From contig CM072801.1 of NCBI GenBank assembly GCA_037013495.1, forward strand, positions 31,670,001 through 31,734,000: a stretch of DNA of 64,000 nt, in the 5' to 3' direction. Below, one piece after another: positions 39,420 through 52,170 of the stretch (positions within the stretch are counted from its first letter, which is position 1; each line of letters opens with the position of its first letter). The notes beneath the pieces are model-generated. The model made no database searches. It had not been told where the DNA came from and saw nothing but the letters and a program-made list of their open reading frames with translations. Source of the stretch: Hippophae tibetana. Its lineage: Eukaryota; Streptophyta; Magnoliopsida; Rosales; Elaeagnaceae. A program made the position numbers and the translations under genes.

Positions 39420-40549
39420 GACAATGGAAGAATAGTTTAGTTATCGGCATTTTTTAACCAAAATTACTTTGTTTACAATACTTGCCAACCTCTAATAAGT
39501 TGGTGGCATCTAATTGCATTGTTTTCAGTTCATATTCTATTCGGTTCCAATTTGATCATCTACACCCTTTTCTAAGCAATTTACTCATTCGTAATCCTTT
39601 GAGTTCATATGTTGTTCCCCTAAAGGTTCCGCATCATTTGGTATCAAAGCCTTTGTTGCTGAAAATATATTATATATCTTCTTATATTTATTTTTTGAAT
39701 TTTACATTTAAAAAAACTTCGTCCGTTGATTTTTCTTTGCTTTCATAAGTAACAAACCACAATGAAAGATAGATATTTGTATAACAAGTCTTTTGTTTTC
39801 TTACAATTTTGTAGTTCCTATTTTGTCTTTCGACTTAATTTCCTAGTTTTATTTAAATTCTTTGTACCATTTTCCTGTTTTATGTTTTCTATTTTGATTC
39901 CTAAAAACACACTTCAAGAATAGTTTAGTTATCGGCATTTTTTTTACCAAAATTACTTTGTTTACAATACTTGCCAACCTCAAATGGGTTGGTGGCATCT
40001 CATTGTATTGTTTTCAGTTCATGTTCTTTTCTGTTCCAATTTGATCATCTTAACCCTTTTCTAAGCAATTTACTCATTCATAATCCTTTGAGTTCATATG
40101 TTGTTCCCTAAAGGTTCCGCGTCATTTGGTATCAAGCCTTTGTTGCTGAAAATATGTTATCTATCTTCTTATATTTATTTTTATAATTTTACATTTAAAA
40201 AAACTTCGTCAATTGAATTTTCTGTGTTTTCATTAGACACAAATCACAAAGAAAGATAGATATTTGTATACCAAGTCTTGTGTTTTTTTTAATTTTCTTG
40301 TCATTATTTTGTCTTTCCACATCATTTCCTTTCTTTCTTTAAATTCTTTGTACCTTTTTCTTGTGTAATGTTTTCTGTGTTCAATCTGTTTTTTTATTGA
40401 AAGAAACTATAGAGATACTACAGTTCATAGTTTCAAGAAAAACTAGGTTATTAATATCGGTGGAAATATTAAACTGTTATGACTTTTAATTCGTGCATCG
40501 AAATGAGTATTATAATGTAGCAAATAGCAACTATTTCGATTCCTAAAAA
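39420..40549. repeat. Unit 37, A+B2 dimer (1,130 bp)
   Basis: A has ATTATATATC, shared only with unit 41. B2 variant with TTTATAATTTTAC and AACTGTTATGAC. Confidence 0.9.
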
Positions 40550-41192
40550 GACAATGAAACAATAGTATAGTTATCGGCATTTTTTAACCAAAATTACTTT
40601 GTTTACAATACTTGCCAACCTCTAATAAGTTGGTGGCATCTAATTGCATTGTTTTCAGTTCATATTCTATTCGGTTCCAATTTGATCATCTACACCCTTT
40701 TCTAAGCAATTTACTCATTCGTAATCTTTTGAGTTCATATGTTGTTCCCCTAAAGGTTCCACATCATTTGGTATCAAGCCTTTGTTGCTGAAAATATGTT
40801 ATCTATCTTCTTATATTTATTTTTTGAATTTTACATTTAAAAAAACTTCGTCAATTGAATTTTCTGTGTTTTCATTAGACACAAATCACAAAGAAAGATA
40901 GATATTTGTACACCAAGTCTTGTGTTTCGTATTAATTTTGTTGTCATTATTTTGTCTTTCGATTTCATTTCCTTTCTTTCTTTAAATTCTTTGTACCTTT
41001 TTCTTGTGTAATGTTTTCTGTGTTCAATCTGTTTTTTTATTGAAAGAAACTATAGAGATACTACAGTTCATAGTTTCAAGAAAAACTAGGTAATTAATAT
41101 CGGTGGCAATATTAAACTATTGAAACTATTAATTCGTGCATCGAAATGACTATTATAATGTAGCAAATAGCAACTATTTCGATTCCTAAAAA
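40550..41192. repeat. Unit 38, A/B hybrid monomer (643 bp)
   Basis: A-like front (TAATAAGTTGG, ATTCGTAATC) and B1-like rear with module (ATCAAGCC, CATTAGACAC). The switch lies between about 40721 and 40776. The module carries AGGTAATTAAT, shared with units 42, 46 and 48. Confidence 0.9.
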
Positions 41193-42323
41193 GACAATGG
41201 AAGAATAGTTTAGTTATCGGCATTTTTTAACCAAAATTACTTTGTTTACAATACTTGCCAACCTCTAATAAGTTGGTGGCATCTAATTGCATTGTTTTCA
41301 GTTCATATTCTATTCGGTTCCAATTTGATCATCTACACCCTTTTCTAAGAAATTTACTCATTCTTAATCCTTTGAGTTCATATGTTGTTCCCCTAAAGGT
41401 TCCGCATCGTTTGGTATCAAAGTCTTTGTTGCTGAAAATATATTATCTATCTTCTTATATTTATTTTTTGAATTTTACATTTAAAAAAACTTCGTCCGTT
41501 GATTTTTCTTTGCTTTCATAAGTAACAAACCACAATGAAAGATAGATATTTGTATAACAAGTCTTTTGTTTTCTTACAATTTTGTAGTTCCTATTTTGTC
41601 TTTCGACTTAATTTCCTAGTTTTATTTAAATTCTTTGTACCATTTTCCTGTTTTATGTTTTCTATTTTGATTCCTAAAAACACACTTCAAGAATAGTTTA
41701 GTTATCGGCATTTTTTTTACCAAAATTACTTTGTTTACAATACTTGCCAACCTCAAATGGGTTGGTGGCATCTCATTGTATTGTTTTCAGTTCATGTTCT
41801 TTTCTGTTCCAATTTGATCATCTTAACCCTTTTCTAAGCAATTTACTCATTCATAATCCTTTGAGTTCATATGTTGTTCCCTAAAGGTTCCGCGTCATTT
41901 GGTATCGAGCCTTTGTTGCTGAAAATATGTTATCTATCTTCTTATATTTATTTTTTGAATTTTACATTTAAAAAAACTTCGTCAATTGAATTTTCTGTGT
42001 TTTCATTAGACACAAATCACAAAGAAAGATAGATATTTGTATACCAAGTCTTGTGTTTTTTTTTAATTTCCTTCTCATTATTTTGTCTTTCCACATCATT
42101 TCCTTTCTTTCTTTAAATTATTTTTACCTTTTTCTTGTGTAATATTTTCTGTGTTCAATCTGTTTTTTTATTGAAAGAAACTATAGAGATACTACAGTTC
42201 ATAGTTTCAAGAAAAACTAGGTTATTAATATCGGTGGAAATACTAAACTATTGTGACTTTTAATTCGTGCATCGAAATGAGTATTATAATGTAGCAAATA
42301 GCAACTATTTCGATTCCTAAAAA
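41193..42323. repeat. Unit 39, A+B2 dimer (1,131 bp)
   Basis: A with CTAAGAAATTT and CATCGTTTGG, shared with unit 43. B2 with GTATCGAGCC. Confidence 0.9.
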
Positions 42324-42811
42324 GACAATGAAACAATAGTTTAGTTATCGGCATTTTTTAACCAAAATTACTTTGTTTACAATACTTGCCAACCTCAAAT
42401 AGGTTGGTGGCATCTCATTGCATTGTTTTCAGTTCATGTTCTTTTCTGTTCCAATTTGATCATCTTAACCCTTTTCTAAGCAATTTACTCATTCTTAATC
42501 CTTTGAGTTCATATGTTGTTTCCCTAAAGGTTCCGCATCATTTGGTATCAAAGCCTTTGTTGCTGAAAATATATTATCTATCTTATTATATTTATTTTTA
42601 TAATTTTACATTTAAAAAAACTTCGCCCATTGAATTTTCTTTGCTTTCATAAGTAACAAACCACAATGAAAGATAGATATTTGTATAACAAGTCTTGTGT
42701 TTTCTTACAATTTTGTAGTTCGTATTTTGTCTTTCGACTTAATTTCCTAGTTTTATTTAAATTCTTTGTACCATTTTCCTGTTTAATGTTTTCTATTTCG
42801 ATTCCTAAAAA
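42324..42811. repeat. Unit 40, solitary A' monomer (488 bp)
   Basis: Second-copy counterpart of unit 36, 3,392 bp downstream, sharing its TCTTATTATATT change. Confidence 0.9.
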
Positions 42812-43941
42812 GACAATGGAAGAATAGTTTAGTTATCGGCATTTTTTAACCAAAATTACTTTGTTTACAATACTTGCCAACCTCTAATAAGTTGGTGGCA
42901 TCTAATTGCATTGTTTTCAGTTCATATTCTATTCGGTTCCAATTTGATCATCTACACCCTTTTCTAAGCAATTTACTCATTCGTAATCCTTTGAGTTCAT
43001 ATGTTGTTCCCCTAAAGGTTCCGCATCATTTGGTATCAAAGCCTTTGTTGCTGAAAATATATTATATATCTTCTTATATTTATTTTTTGAATTTTACATT
43101 TAAAAAAACTTCGTCCGTTGATTTTTCTTTGCTTTCATAAGTAACAAACCACAATGAAAGATAGATATTTGTATAACAAGTCTTTTGTTTTCTTACAATT
43201 TTGTAGTTCCTATTTTGTCTTTCGACTTAATTTCCTAGTTTTATTTAAATTCTTTGTACCATTTTCCTGTTTTATGTTTTCTATTTTGATTCCTAAAAAC
43301 ACACTTCAAGAATAGTTTAGTTATCGGCATTTTTTTTACCAAAATTACTTTGTTTACAATACTTGCCAACCTCAAATGGGTTGGTGGCATCTCATTGTAT
43401 TGTTTTCAGTTCATGTTCTTTTCTGTTCCAATTTGATCATCTTAACCCTTTTCTAAGCAATTTACTCATTCATAATCCTTTGAGTTCATATGTTGTTCCC
43501 TAAAGGTTCCGCGTCATTTGGTATCAAGCCTTTGTTGCTGAAAATATGTTATCTATCTTCTTATATTTATTTTTATAATTTTACATTTAAAAAAACTTCG
43601 TCAATTGAATTTTCTGTGTTTTCATTAGACACAAATCACAAAGAAAGATAGATATTTGTATACCAAGTCTTGTGTTTTTTTTAATTTTCTTGTCATTATT
43701 TTGTCTTTCCACATCATTTCCTTTCTTTCTTTAAATTCTTTGTACCTTTTTCTTGTGTAATGTTTTCTGTGTTCAATCTGTTTTTTTATTGAAAGAAACT
43801 ATAGAGATACTACAGTTCATAGTTTCAAGAAAAACTAGGTTATTAATATCGGTGGAAATATTAAACTGTTATGACTTTTAATTCGTGCATCGAAATGAGT
43901 ATTATAATGTAGCAAATAGCAACTATTTCGATTCCTAAAAA
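42812..43941. repeat. Unit 41, A+B2 dimer (1,130 bp)
   Basis: Counterpart of unit 37 with the same ATTATATATC and AACTGTTATGAC marks. Confidence 0.9.
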
Positions 43942-44584
43942 GACAATGAAACAATAGTATAGTTATCGGCATTTTTTAACCAAAATTACTTTGTTTACAA
44001 TACTTGCCAACCTCTAATAAGTTGGTGGCATCTAATTGCATTGTTTTCAGTTCATATTCTATTCGGTTCCAATTTGATCATCTACACCCTTTTCTAAGCA
44101 ATTTACTCATTCGTAATCCTTTGAGTTCATATGTTGTTCCCCTAAAGGTTCCACATCATTTGGTATCAAGCCTTTGTTGCTGAAAATATGTTATCTATCT
44201 TCTTATATTTATTTTTTGAATTTTACATTTAAAAAAACTTCGTCAATTGAATTTTCTGTGTTTTCATTAGACACAAATCACAAAGAAAGATAGATATTTG
44301 TACACCAAGTCTTGTGTTTCGTATTAATTTTGTTGTCATTATTTTGTCTTTCGATTTCATTTCCTTTCTTTCTTTAAATTCTTTGTACCTTTTTCTTGTG
44401 TAATGTTTTCTGTGTTCAATCTGTTTTTTTATTGAAAGAAACTATAGAGATACTACAGTTCATAGTTTCAAGAAAAACTAGGTAATTAATATCGGTGGCA
44501 ATATTAAACTATTGAAACTATTAATTCGTGCATCGAAATGACTATTATAATGTAGCAAATAGCAACTATTTCGATTCCTAAAAA
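43942..44584. repeat. Unit 42, A/B hybrid monomer (643 bp)
   Basis: Counterpart of unit 38, with the same TTCCACATC change and AGGTAATTAAT module mark. Unit 38 alone reads GTAATCTTTTG where this copy reads GTAATCCTTTG. Confidence 0.9.
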
Positions 44585-45714
44585 GACAATGGAAGAATAG
44601 TTTAGTTATCGGCATTTTTTAACCAAAATTACTTTGTTTACAATACTTGCCAACCTCTAATAAGTTGGTGGCATCTAATTGCATTGTTTTCAGTTCATAT
44701 TCTATTCGGTTCCAATTTGATCATCTACACCCTTTTCTAAGAAATTTACTCATTCTTAATCCTTTGAGTTCATATGTTGTTCCCCTAAAGGTTCCGCATC
44801 GTTTGGTATCAAAGTCTTTGTTGCTGAAAATATATTATCTATCTTCTTATATTTATTTTTTGAATTTTACATTTAAAAAAACCTCGTCCATTGATTTTTC
44901 TTTGCTTTCATAAGTAACAAACCACAATGAAAGATAGATATTTGTATAACAAGTCTTTTGTTTTCTTACAATTTTGTAGTTCCTATTTTGTCTTTCGAAT
45001 TAATTTCCTAGTTTTATTTAAATTCTTTGTACCATTTTCCTGTTTTATGTTTTCTATTTCGATTCCTAAAAACACACTTCAAGAATAGTTTAGTTTTCGG
45101 CATTTTTTTAACCAAAATTACTTTGTTTACAATACTTGCCAACCTCAAATAGGTTGGTGGCATCTCATTGTATTGTTTTTAGTTCATGTTCTTTTCTGTT
45201 CCAATTTGATCATCTTAACCCTTTTCTAAGCAATTTACTCATTCTTAATCCTTTGAGTTCATATGTTGTTCCCTAAAGGTTCCGCGTCACTTGGTATCAA
45301 GCCTTTGTTGCTGAAAATATGTTATCTATCTTCTTATATTTATTTTTATAATTTTACATTTAAAAAAACTTCGTCAATTGAATTTTCTGTGTTTTCATTA
45401 GACACAAATCACAAAGAAAGATAGATATTTGTATACCAAGTCTTGTGTTTTTTTTAATTTTCTTGTCATTATTTTGTCTTTCCACATCATTTCCTTTCTT
45501 TCTTTAAATTCTTTGTACCTTTTTCTTGTGTAATGTTTTCTGTGTTCAATCTGTTTTTTTATTGAAAGAAACTAGAGAGATACTACAGTTCATAGTTTCA
45601 AGAAAAACTAGGTTATTAATATCGGTGGAAATATTAAACTGTTGTGACTTTTAATTCGTGCATCGAAATGAGTATTATAATGTAGCAAATAGCAACTATT
45701 TCGATTCCTAAAAA
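44585..45714. repeat. Unit 43, A+B2 dimer (1,130 bp)
   Basis: Counterpart of unit 39 in A (CATCGTTTGG), but its B2 has TAGTTTTCGG and TTTATAATTTTAC, so the second copy has diverged or been converted toward the zone III form. Confidence 0.88.
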
Positions 45715-46357
45715 GACAATGAAACAATAGTTTAGTTATCGGCATTTTTTAACCAAAATTACTTTGTTTACAATACTTGCCAACCTCAAATAGGTTGGTG
45801 GCATCTCATTGCATTGTTTTCAGTTCATGTTCTTTTCTGTTCCAATTTGATCATCTTAACCCTTTTCTAAGCAATTTACTCATTCTTAATCCTTTGAGTT
45901 CATATGTTGTTCCCCTAAAGGTTCCGCATCATTTGGTATCAAGCCTTTGTTGCCGAAAATATGTTATCTATCTTCTTATATTTATTTTTTGAATTTTACA
46001 TTTAAAAAAACTTCGTCAATTGAATTTTCTGTGTTTTCATTAGACACAAATCACAAAGAAAGATAGATATTTGTACACCAAGTCTTGAGTTTCGTATTAA
46101 TTTTGTTGTCATTATTTTGTTTTTCGATTTCATTTCCTTTCTTTCTTTAAATTCTTTGTACCTTTTTCTTGTGTAATGTTTTCTGTGTTCAATCTGTTTT
46201 TTTATTGAAAGAAACTATAGAGATACTACAGTTCATAGTTTCAAGAAAAACTAGGTTATTAATATCGGTGGCAATATTAAACTATTGAAACTATTAATTC
46301 GTGCATCGAAATGACTATTATAATGTAGCAAATAGCAACTATTTCGATTCCTAAAAA
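45715..46357. repeat. Unit 44, A'-fronted B hybrid (643 bp)
   Basis: The front is A'-like (GACAATGAAACAATAG, CAAATAGGTTGG), the rear B1-like with module but without AGGTAATTAAT. It differs in origin from the other hybrids and marks the switch from the 3.4-kb to the 1.77-kb repeat. Confidence 0.88.
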
Positions 46358-47487
46358 GACAATGGAAGAATAGTTTAGTTATCGGCATTTTTTAACCAAA
46401 ATTACTTTGGTTACAATACTTTCCAACCTCAAATAGATTGGTGGCATCTCATTGCATTGTTTTCAGTTCATATTCTATTCGGTTCCAATTTGATCATCTA
46501 CACCCTTTTCTAAGCAATTTACTCATTCATAATCCTTTGAGTTCATATGTTGTTCCCCTAAAGGTTCCGCATCATTTGGTATCAAAGCCTTTGTTGCTGA
46601 AAATATATTATCTATATTCTTATATTTATTTTTTGAATTTTACATTTAAAAAAACTTCGTCCATTGATTTTTCTTTGTTTTCATAAGTAACAAACCACAA
46701 TGAAAGATAGATATTTGTATAACAAGTCTTGTGTTTTCTTACAATTTTGTAGTTCATATTTTGTCTTTCGACTTAATTTCCTAGTTTTATTTAAATTCTT
46801 TGTACCATTTTCTGTTTTATGTTTTCTATTTCGATTCCTAAAAACACACTTCAAGAATAGTTTAGTTATCGGCATTTTTTTAACCAAAATTACTTTGTTT
46901 ACAATACTTGCCAACCTCAAATATAGTTGGTGGCATCTCATTGTATTGTTTTCAGTTCATGTTCTTTTCTGTTCCAATTTGATCATCTTAACCCTTTTCT
47001 AAGCAATTTACTCATTCTTAATCCTTTGAGTTCATATGTTGTTCCCTAAAGGTTCCGCGTCATTTGGTATCAAGCCTTTGTTGCTGAAAATATGTTATCT
47101 ATCTTCTTATATTTATTTTTATAATTTTACATTTAAAAAAACTTCGTCAATTGAATTTTCTGTGTTTTCATTAGACACAAATCAAAAAGAAAGATAGATA
47201 TTTGTATACCAAGTCTTGTGTTTTTTTTAATTTTCTTGTCATTATTTTGTCTTTCCACATCATTTCCTTTCTTTCTTTAAATTCTTTGTACCTTTTTCTT
47301 GTGTAATGTTTTCTGTGTTCAATCTGTTTTTTTATTGAAAGAAACTATAGAGATACTACAGTTCAGAGTTTCAAGAAAAACTAGGTTATTAATATCGATG
47401 GAAATATTAAACTGTTGTGACTTTTAATTCGTGCATCAAAATGAGTATTATAATGTAGAAAATAGCAACTATTTCGATTCCTAAAAA
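46358..47487. repeat. Unit 45, A+B2 dimer (1,130 bp)
   Basis: The A monomer is mosaic (CAAATAGATTGG front, ATTCTATTCGG middle). One C lost in CATTTTCTGTTTT near 46811 opens a chance ATG frame of 100 codons. Private ACTTTCCAAC and ATATAGTTGG are also present. Confidence 0.88.
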
Positions 47488-48130
47488 GACAATGAAACAA
47501 TAGTTTAGTTATCGGCATTTTTTAACCAAAATTACTTTGTTTACAATACTTGCCAACCTCTAATAAGTTGGTGGCATCAAATTCCATTGTTTTCAGTTCA
47601 TATTCTATTCGGTTCCAATTTGATCATCTACACCCTTTTCTAAGCAATTTACTCCTTCGTAATCCTTTGAGTTCATATGTTGTTCCCCTAAAGGTTCCGC
47701 ATCATTTGGTATCAAGCCTTTGTTGCTGAAAATATGTTATCTATCTTCTTATATTTATTTTTTGAATTTTACATTTAAAAAAACTTCTTCAATTGAATTT
47801 TCTGTGTTTTCATTAGACACAAATCACAAAGAAAGATAGATATTTGTACACCAAGTCTTGTGTTTCGTATTAATTTTGTTGTCATTATTTTGTCTTTCGA
47901 TTTCATTTCCTTTCTTTCTTTAAATTCTTTGTACCTTTTTCTTGTGTAATGTTTTCTGTGTTCAATCTGTTTTTTTATTGAAAGAAACTATAGAGATACT
48001 ACAGTTCATAGTTTCAAGAAAAACTAGGTAATTAATATCGGTGGCAATATTAAACTATTGAAACTATTAATTCGTGCATCGAAATGACTATTATAATGTA
48101 GCAAATAGCAACTATTTCGATTCCTAAAAA
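47488..48130. repeat. Unit 46, A/B hybrid monomer (643 bp)
   Basis: A-like front and B1 rear with AGGTAATTAAT. Private CATCAAATTCC and TTACTCCTTCG. Confidence 0.88.
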
Positions 48131-49260
48131 GACAATGGAAGAATAGTTTAGTTATCGGCATTTTTTACCCAAAATTACTTTGTTTACAATACTTGCCAAC
48201 CTCTAATAAGTTGGTGGCATCTAATTGCATTGTTTTCAGTTCATATTCTATTCGGTTCCAATTTGATCATCTACACCCTTTTCTAAGCAATTTACTCATT
48301 CTTAATCCTTTGAGTTCATATGTTGTTCCCCTAAAGGTTCCGCATCGTTTGGTATCAAAGTCTTTGTTGCTGAAAATATATTATCTATCTTCTTATATTT
48401 ATTTTTTGAATTTTACATTTAAAAAAACTTCGTCCATTGATTTTTCTTTGCTTTTATAAGTAACAAACCACAATGAAAGATAGATATTTGTATAACAAGT
48501 CTTTTGTTTTCTTACAATTTTGTAGTTCCTATTTTGTCTTTCGACTTAATTTCCTAGTTTTATTTAAATTCTTTGTACCATTTTCCTGTTTTATGTTTTC
48601 TATTTCGATTCCTAAAAACACACTTCAAGAATAGTTTAGTTTTCGCCATTTTTTTAACCAAAATTACTTTGTTTACAATACTTTCCAACCTCAAATAGGT
48701 TGGTGGCATCTCATTGTATTGTTTTCAGTTCATGTTCTTTTCTGTTCCAATTTGATCATCTTAACCCTTTTCTAAGCAATTTACTCATTCTTAATCCTTT
48801 GAGTTCATATGTTGTTCCTTAAAGGTTCCGCATCATTTGGTATCAAGCCTTTGTTGCGGAAAATATGTTATCTATCTTCTTATATTTATTTTTATAATTT
48901 TACATTTAAAAAAACTTCGTCAATTGAATTTTCTGTGTTTTCATTAGACACAAATCACAAAGAAAGATAGATATTTGTATACCAAGTCTTGTGTTTTTTT
49001 TAATTTTCTTGTCATTATTTTGTCTTTCCACATCATTTCCTTTCTTTCTTTAAATTCTTTGTACCTTTTTCTTGTGTAATGTTTTCTGTGTTCAATCTGT
49101 TTTTTTATTGAAAGAAACTATAGAGATACTACAGTTCATAGTTTCAAGAAAAACTAGGTTATTAATATCGGTGGAAAAATTAAACTGTTGTGACTTTTAA
49201 TTCGTGCATCGAAATGAGTATTATAATGTAGCAAATAGCAACTATTTCGATTCCTAAAAA
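48131..49260. repeat. Unit 47, A+B2 dimer (1,130 bp)
   Basis: A carries CATCGTTTGG as in units 39 and 43. B2 has private TTGTTCCTTAAAGG, GTTGCGG and GGTGGAAAAATT. Confidence 0.88.
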
Positions 49261-49903
49261 GACAATGAAACAATAGTTTAGTTATCGGCATTTTTTAACC
49301 AAAATTACTTTGTTTACAATACTTGCCAACCTCTAATAAGTTGGTGGCATCTAATTGCATTGTTTTCAGTTCATATTCTATTCGGTTCTAATTTGATCAT
49401 CTATACCCTTTTCTAAGCAATTTACTCATTTGTAATCCTTTGAGTTCATATGTTGTTCCCCTAAAGGTTCCGCATCATTTGGTATCAAGCCTTTGTTGCT
49501 GAAAATTTGTTATCTATCTTCTTATATTTATTTTTTGAATTTTACATTTAAAAAAACTTCGTCAATTGAATTTTCTGTGTTTTCTTTAGACACAAATCAC
49601 AAAGAAAGATATTTATTTGTACACCAAGTCTTGTGTTTCGTATTAATTTTGTTGTCATTATTTTGTCTTTCGATTTCATTTCCTTTCTTTCTTTAAATTC
49701 TTTGTACCTTTTTCTTGTGTAATGTTTTCTGTGTTCAATCTGTTTTTTTATTGAAAGAAACTATAGAGATACTACAGTTCATAGTTTCAAGAAAAACTAG
49801 GTAATTAATATCGGTGGCAATATTAAACTATTGAAACTATTAATTCGTGCATCGAAATGACTATTATAATGTAGCAAATAGCAACTATTTCGATTCCTAA
49901 AAA
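49261..49903. repeat. Unit 48, A/B hybrid monomer (643 bp)
   Basis: A-like front and B1 rear with AGGTAATTAAT. Several private changes, including GAAAATTTGTT and GATATTTATTTG. Confidence 0.88.
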
Positions 49904-51038
49904 GACAATGGAAGAATAGTTTAGTTATCGGCATTTTTTAACCAAAATTACTTTGTTTACAATACTTGCCAACCTCAAATAGATTGGTGGCATCTCATTG
50001 CATTGTTTTCAGTTCATATTCTATTCGGTTCCAATTTGATCATCTACACCCTTTTCTAAGCAATTTACTCATTCGTAATCCTTTGAGTTCATATGTTGTT
50101 CCCCTAAAGGTTCCGCATCATTTGGTATCAAAGCCTTTGTTGCCGAAAATATATTATCTATCTTCTTATATTTATTTTTTGAATTTTACATTTAGAAAAA
50201 CTTCGTCCATTGATTTTTCTTTGCTTTCATAAGTAACAAACCACAATGAAAGATAGATATTTGTATAACAAGTCTTGTGTTTTCTTACAATTTTGTAGTT
50301 CGTATTTTTTCTTTCGACTTAATTTCCTAGTTTTATTTAAATTCTTTGTACCATTTTCCTGTTTAATGTTTTCTATTTCGATTCCTAAAAACACACTTCA
50401 AGAATAGTTTAGTTTTCGGCATTTTTTTAACCAAAATTACTTTGTTTACAATACTTGCCAACCTCAAATAGGTTGGTGGCATCTCATTGTATTGTTTTCA
50501 TTTCAGGTTCTTTTCTGTTCCAATTTGATCATCTTAACCCTTTTCTAAGCAATTTACTCATTCTTAATCCTTTGAGTTCATATGTTGTTCCCTAAAGGTT
50601 CCGCGTCATTTGGTATCAAGCCTTTGTTGCTGAAAATATGTTATCTATCTTCTTATATTTATTATTATAATTTTACATTTAAAAAAACTTCGTCAATTGA
50701 ATTTTCTGTGTTTTCATTAGACACAAATCACAAAGAAAGATAGATATTTGTACACCAAGTCTTGTGTTTCGTATTAATTTTGTTGTCATTATTTTGTCCT
50801 TCGATTTCATTTCCTTTCTTTCTTTAAATTCTTTGTACCTTTTTCTTGTGTAATGTTTTCTGTGTTCAATCTGTTTTTTTATTGAAATTAAGAAACTATA
50901 GAGATAAGACAGTTCATAGTTTCAAGAAAAACTAGGTTATTTATATCGGTGGCAATATTAAACTATTGAAACTATTAATTCGTGCATCGAAATGACTATT
51001 ATAATGTAGCAAATAGCAACTATTTCGATTCCTAAAAA
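49904..51038. repeat. Unit 49, A+B dimer with 4-bp insertion (1,135 bp)
   Basis: A is close to unit 45. The B front is B2-like and the rear B1-like. TTAA is inserted at about 50888 inside the module (GAAATTAAGAAAC), next to GATAAGACAG, so the region before the hairpin is altered. Confidence 0.88.
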
Positions 51039-52170
51039 GAAAATGGAAGAATAGTTTAGTTATCGGCATTTTTTAACCAAAATTACTTTGTTTACAATAC
51101 TTGAAAACCTCAAATAGATTGGTGGCATCTCATTGCATTGTTTTCAGTTCATGTTCTTTTCTGTTCCAATTTGATCATCTTAACCCTTTTCTAAGCAATT
51201 TACTCATTCGTAATCCTTTGAGTTCATATGTTGTTCCCCTAAAGGTTCCGCATCATTTGGTGTCAAAGCCTTTGTTGCTGAAAATATATTATCTATCTTC
51301 TTATATTTATTTTTTGAATTTTACATTTAAAAAAACTTCGCCCATTGAATTTTCTTTGCTTTCATAAGTAACAAACCACAATGAAAGATAGATATTTGTA
51401 TAACAAGTCTTGTGTTTTCTTACAATTTTGTAGTTCGTATTTTTTCTTTCGACTTAATTTCCTAGTTTTATTTAAATTCTTTGTACCATTTTCCTGTTTT
51501 ATGTTTTCTATTTCGATTCCTAAAAACACACTTCAAGAATAGTTTAGTTATCGGCATTTTTTTAACCAAAATTACTTTGTTTACAATACTTGCCAACCTC
51601 AAATAGGTTGGTGGCATCTCATTGTATTGTTTTCAGTTCATGTTCTTTTCTGTTCCAATTTGATCATCTTAACCCTTTTCTGAGCAGTTTACTCTTTCTT
51701 AATCCTTTGAGTTCATATGTTGTTCCCCTAAAGGTTCCGCATCATTTGGTATCAAGCCTTTGTTGCTGAAAATATGTTATCTATCTTCTTATATTTATTT
51801 TTTGAATTTTACATTTAAAAAAACTTCGTCAATTGAATTTTCTGTGTTTTCATTAGACACAAATCACAAAGAAAGATAGATATTTGTACACCAAGTCTTG
51901 TGTTTCGTATTAATTTTGTTGTCATTATTTTGTGACTCGATTTCATTTCCTTTCTTTCTTTAAATTTTTTGTACCTTTTTCTTGTGTAATGTTTTCTGTG
52001 TTCAATCTGTTTTTTTATTGAAAGAAACTATATAGATACTACAGTTCATAGTTTCAAGAAAAACTAGGTTATTAATATCGGTGGCAATATTAAACTATTG
52101 AAACTATTAATTCGTGCATCGATATGCCTATTATAATGTAGCAAATAGCAACTATTTCGATTCCTAAAAA
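51039..52170. repeat. Unit 50, A+B dimer (1,132 bp)
   Basis: Starts GAAAATGG. The A monomer has a B-like front half (GTTCTTTTCTG) and a V/P-like rear (CGCCCATTG). The B rear has GTGACTCG and ACTATATAG. Confidence 0.88.

Larger units (their letters stand above)
37313..45714. repeat. Zone II: ~3,392-bp six-monomer higher-order repeat
   Basis: The order A'-A-B-AB-A-B (488+488+643+643+488+643 bp, approximately) occurs twice in tandem, at 38932-42323 and 42324-45714. It is preceded by a partial copy A'-A-B at 37313-38931. Equivalent points are 3,392 bp apart: for example the CATCGTTTGG variant and the CTAAGAAATTT variant of units 39 and 43. A' and AB are recombinant monomers that are not seen in zone I. 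Confidence 0.9.
45715..51038. repeat. Zone III: ~1,773-bp three-monomer higher-order repeat
   Basis: The order AB-A-B (643+487+643 bp) recurs three times, at 45715-47487, 47488-49260 and 49261-51038 (the last lengthened by a small insertion). It is the same trimer as the second half of the zone II repeat, so zone III looks like zone II without the A'-A-B part. Divergence between copies is higher than in zone I. Confidence 0.85.

Noticed and set aside
46681-46941. Minus-strand ATG frames in units 45 and 51 (46681-46941 and 52494-52748)
   Set aside because: Both are antisense to the same monomer junction and arise from local one-base losses. Lys- and Asn-rich composition reflects reversed T-rich DNA. 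No family is recognised.
46700-47002. ATG frame of 100 codons on the + strand in unit 45
   Set aside because: It exists because one C is lost in the CATTTTCCTG stretch of this copy. It spans the A/B monomer junction, is low in complexity (Phe and Leu rich) and is closed in most other units.
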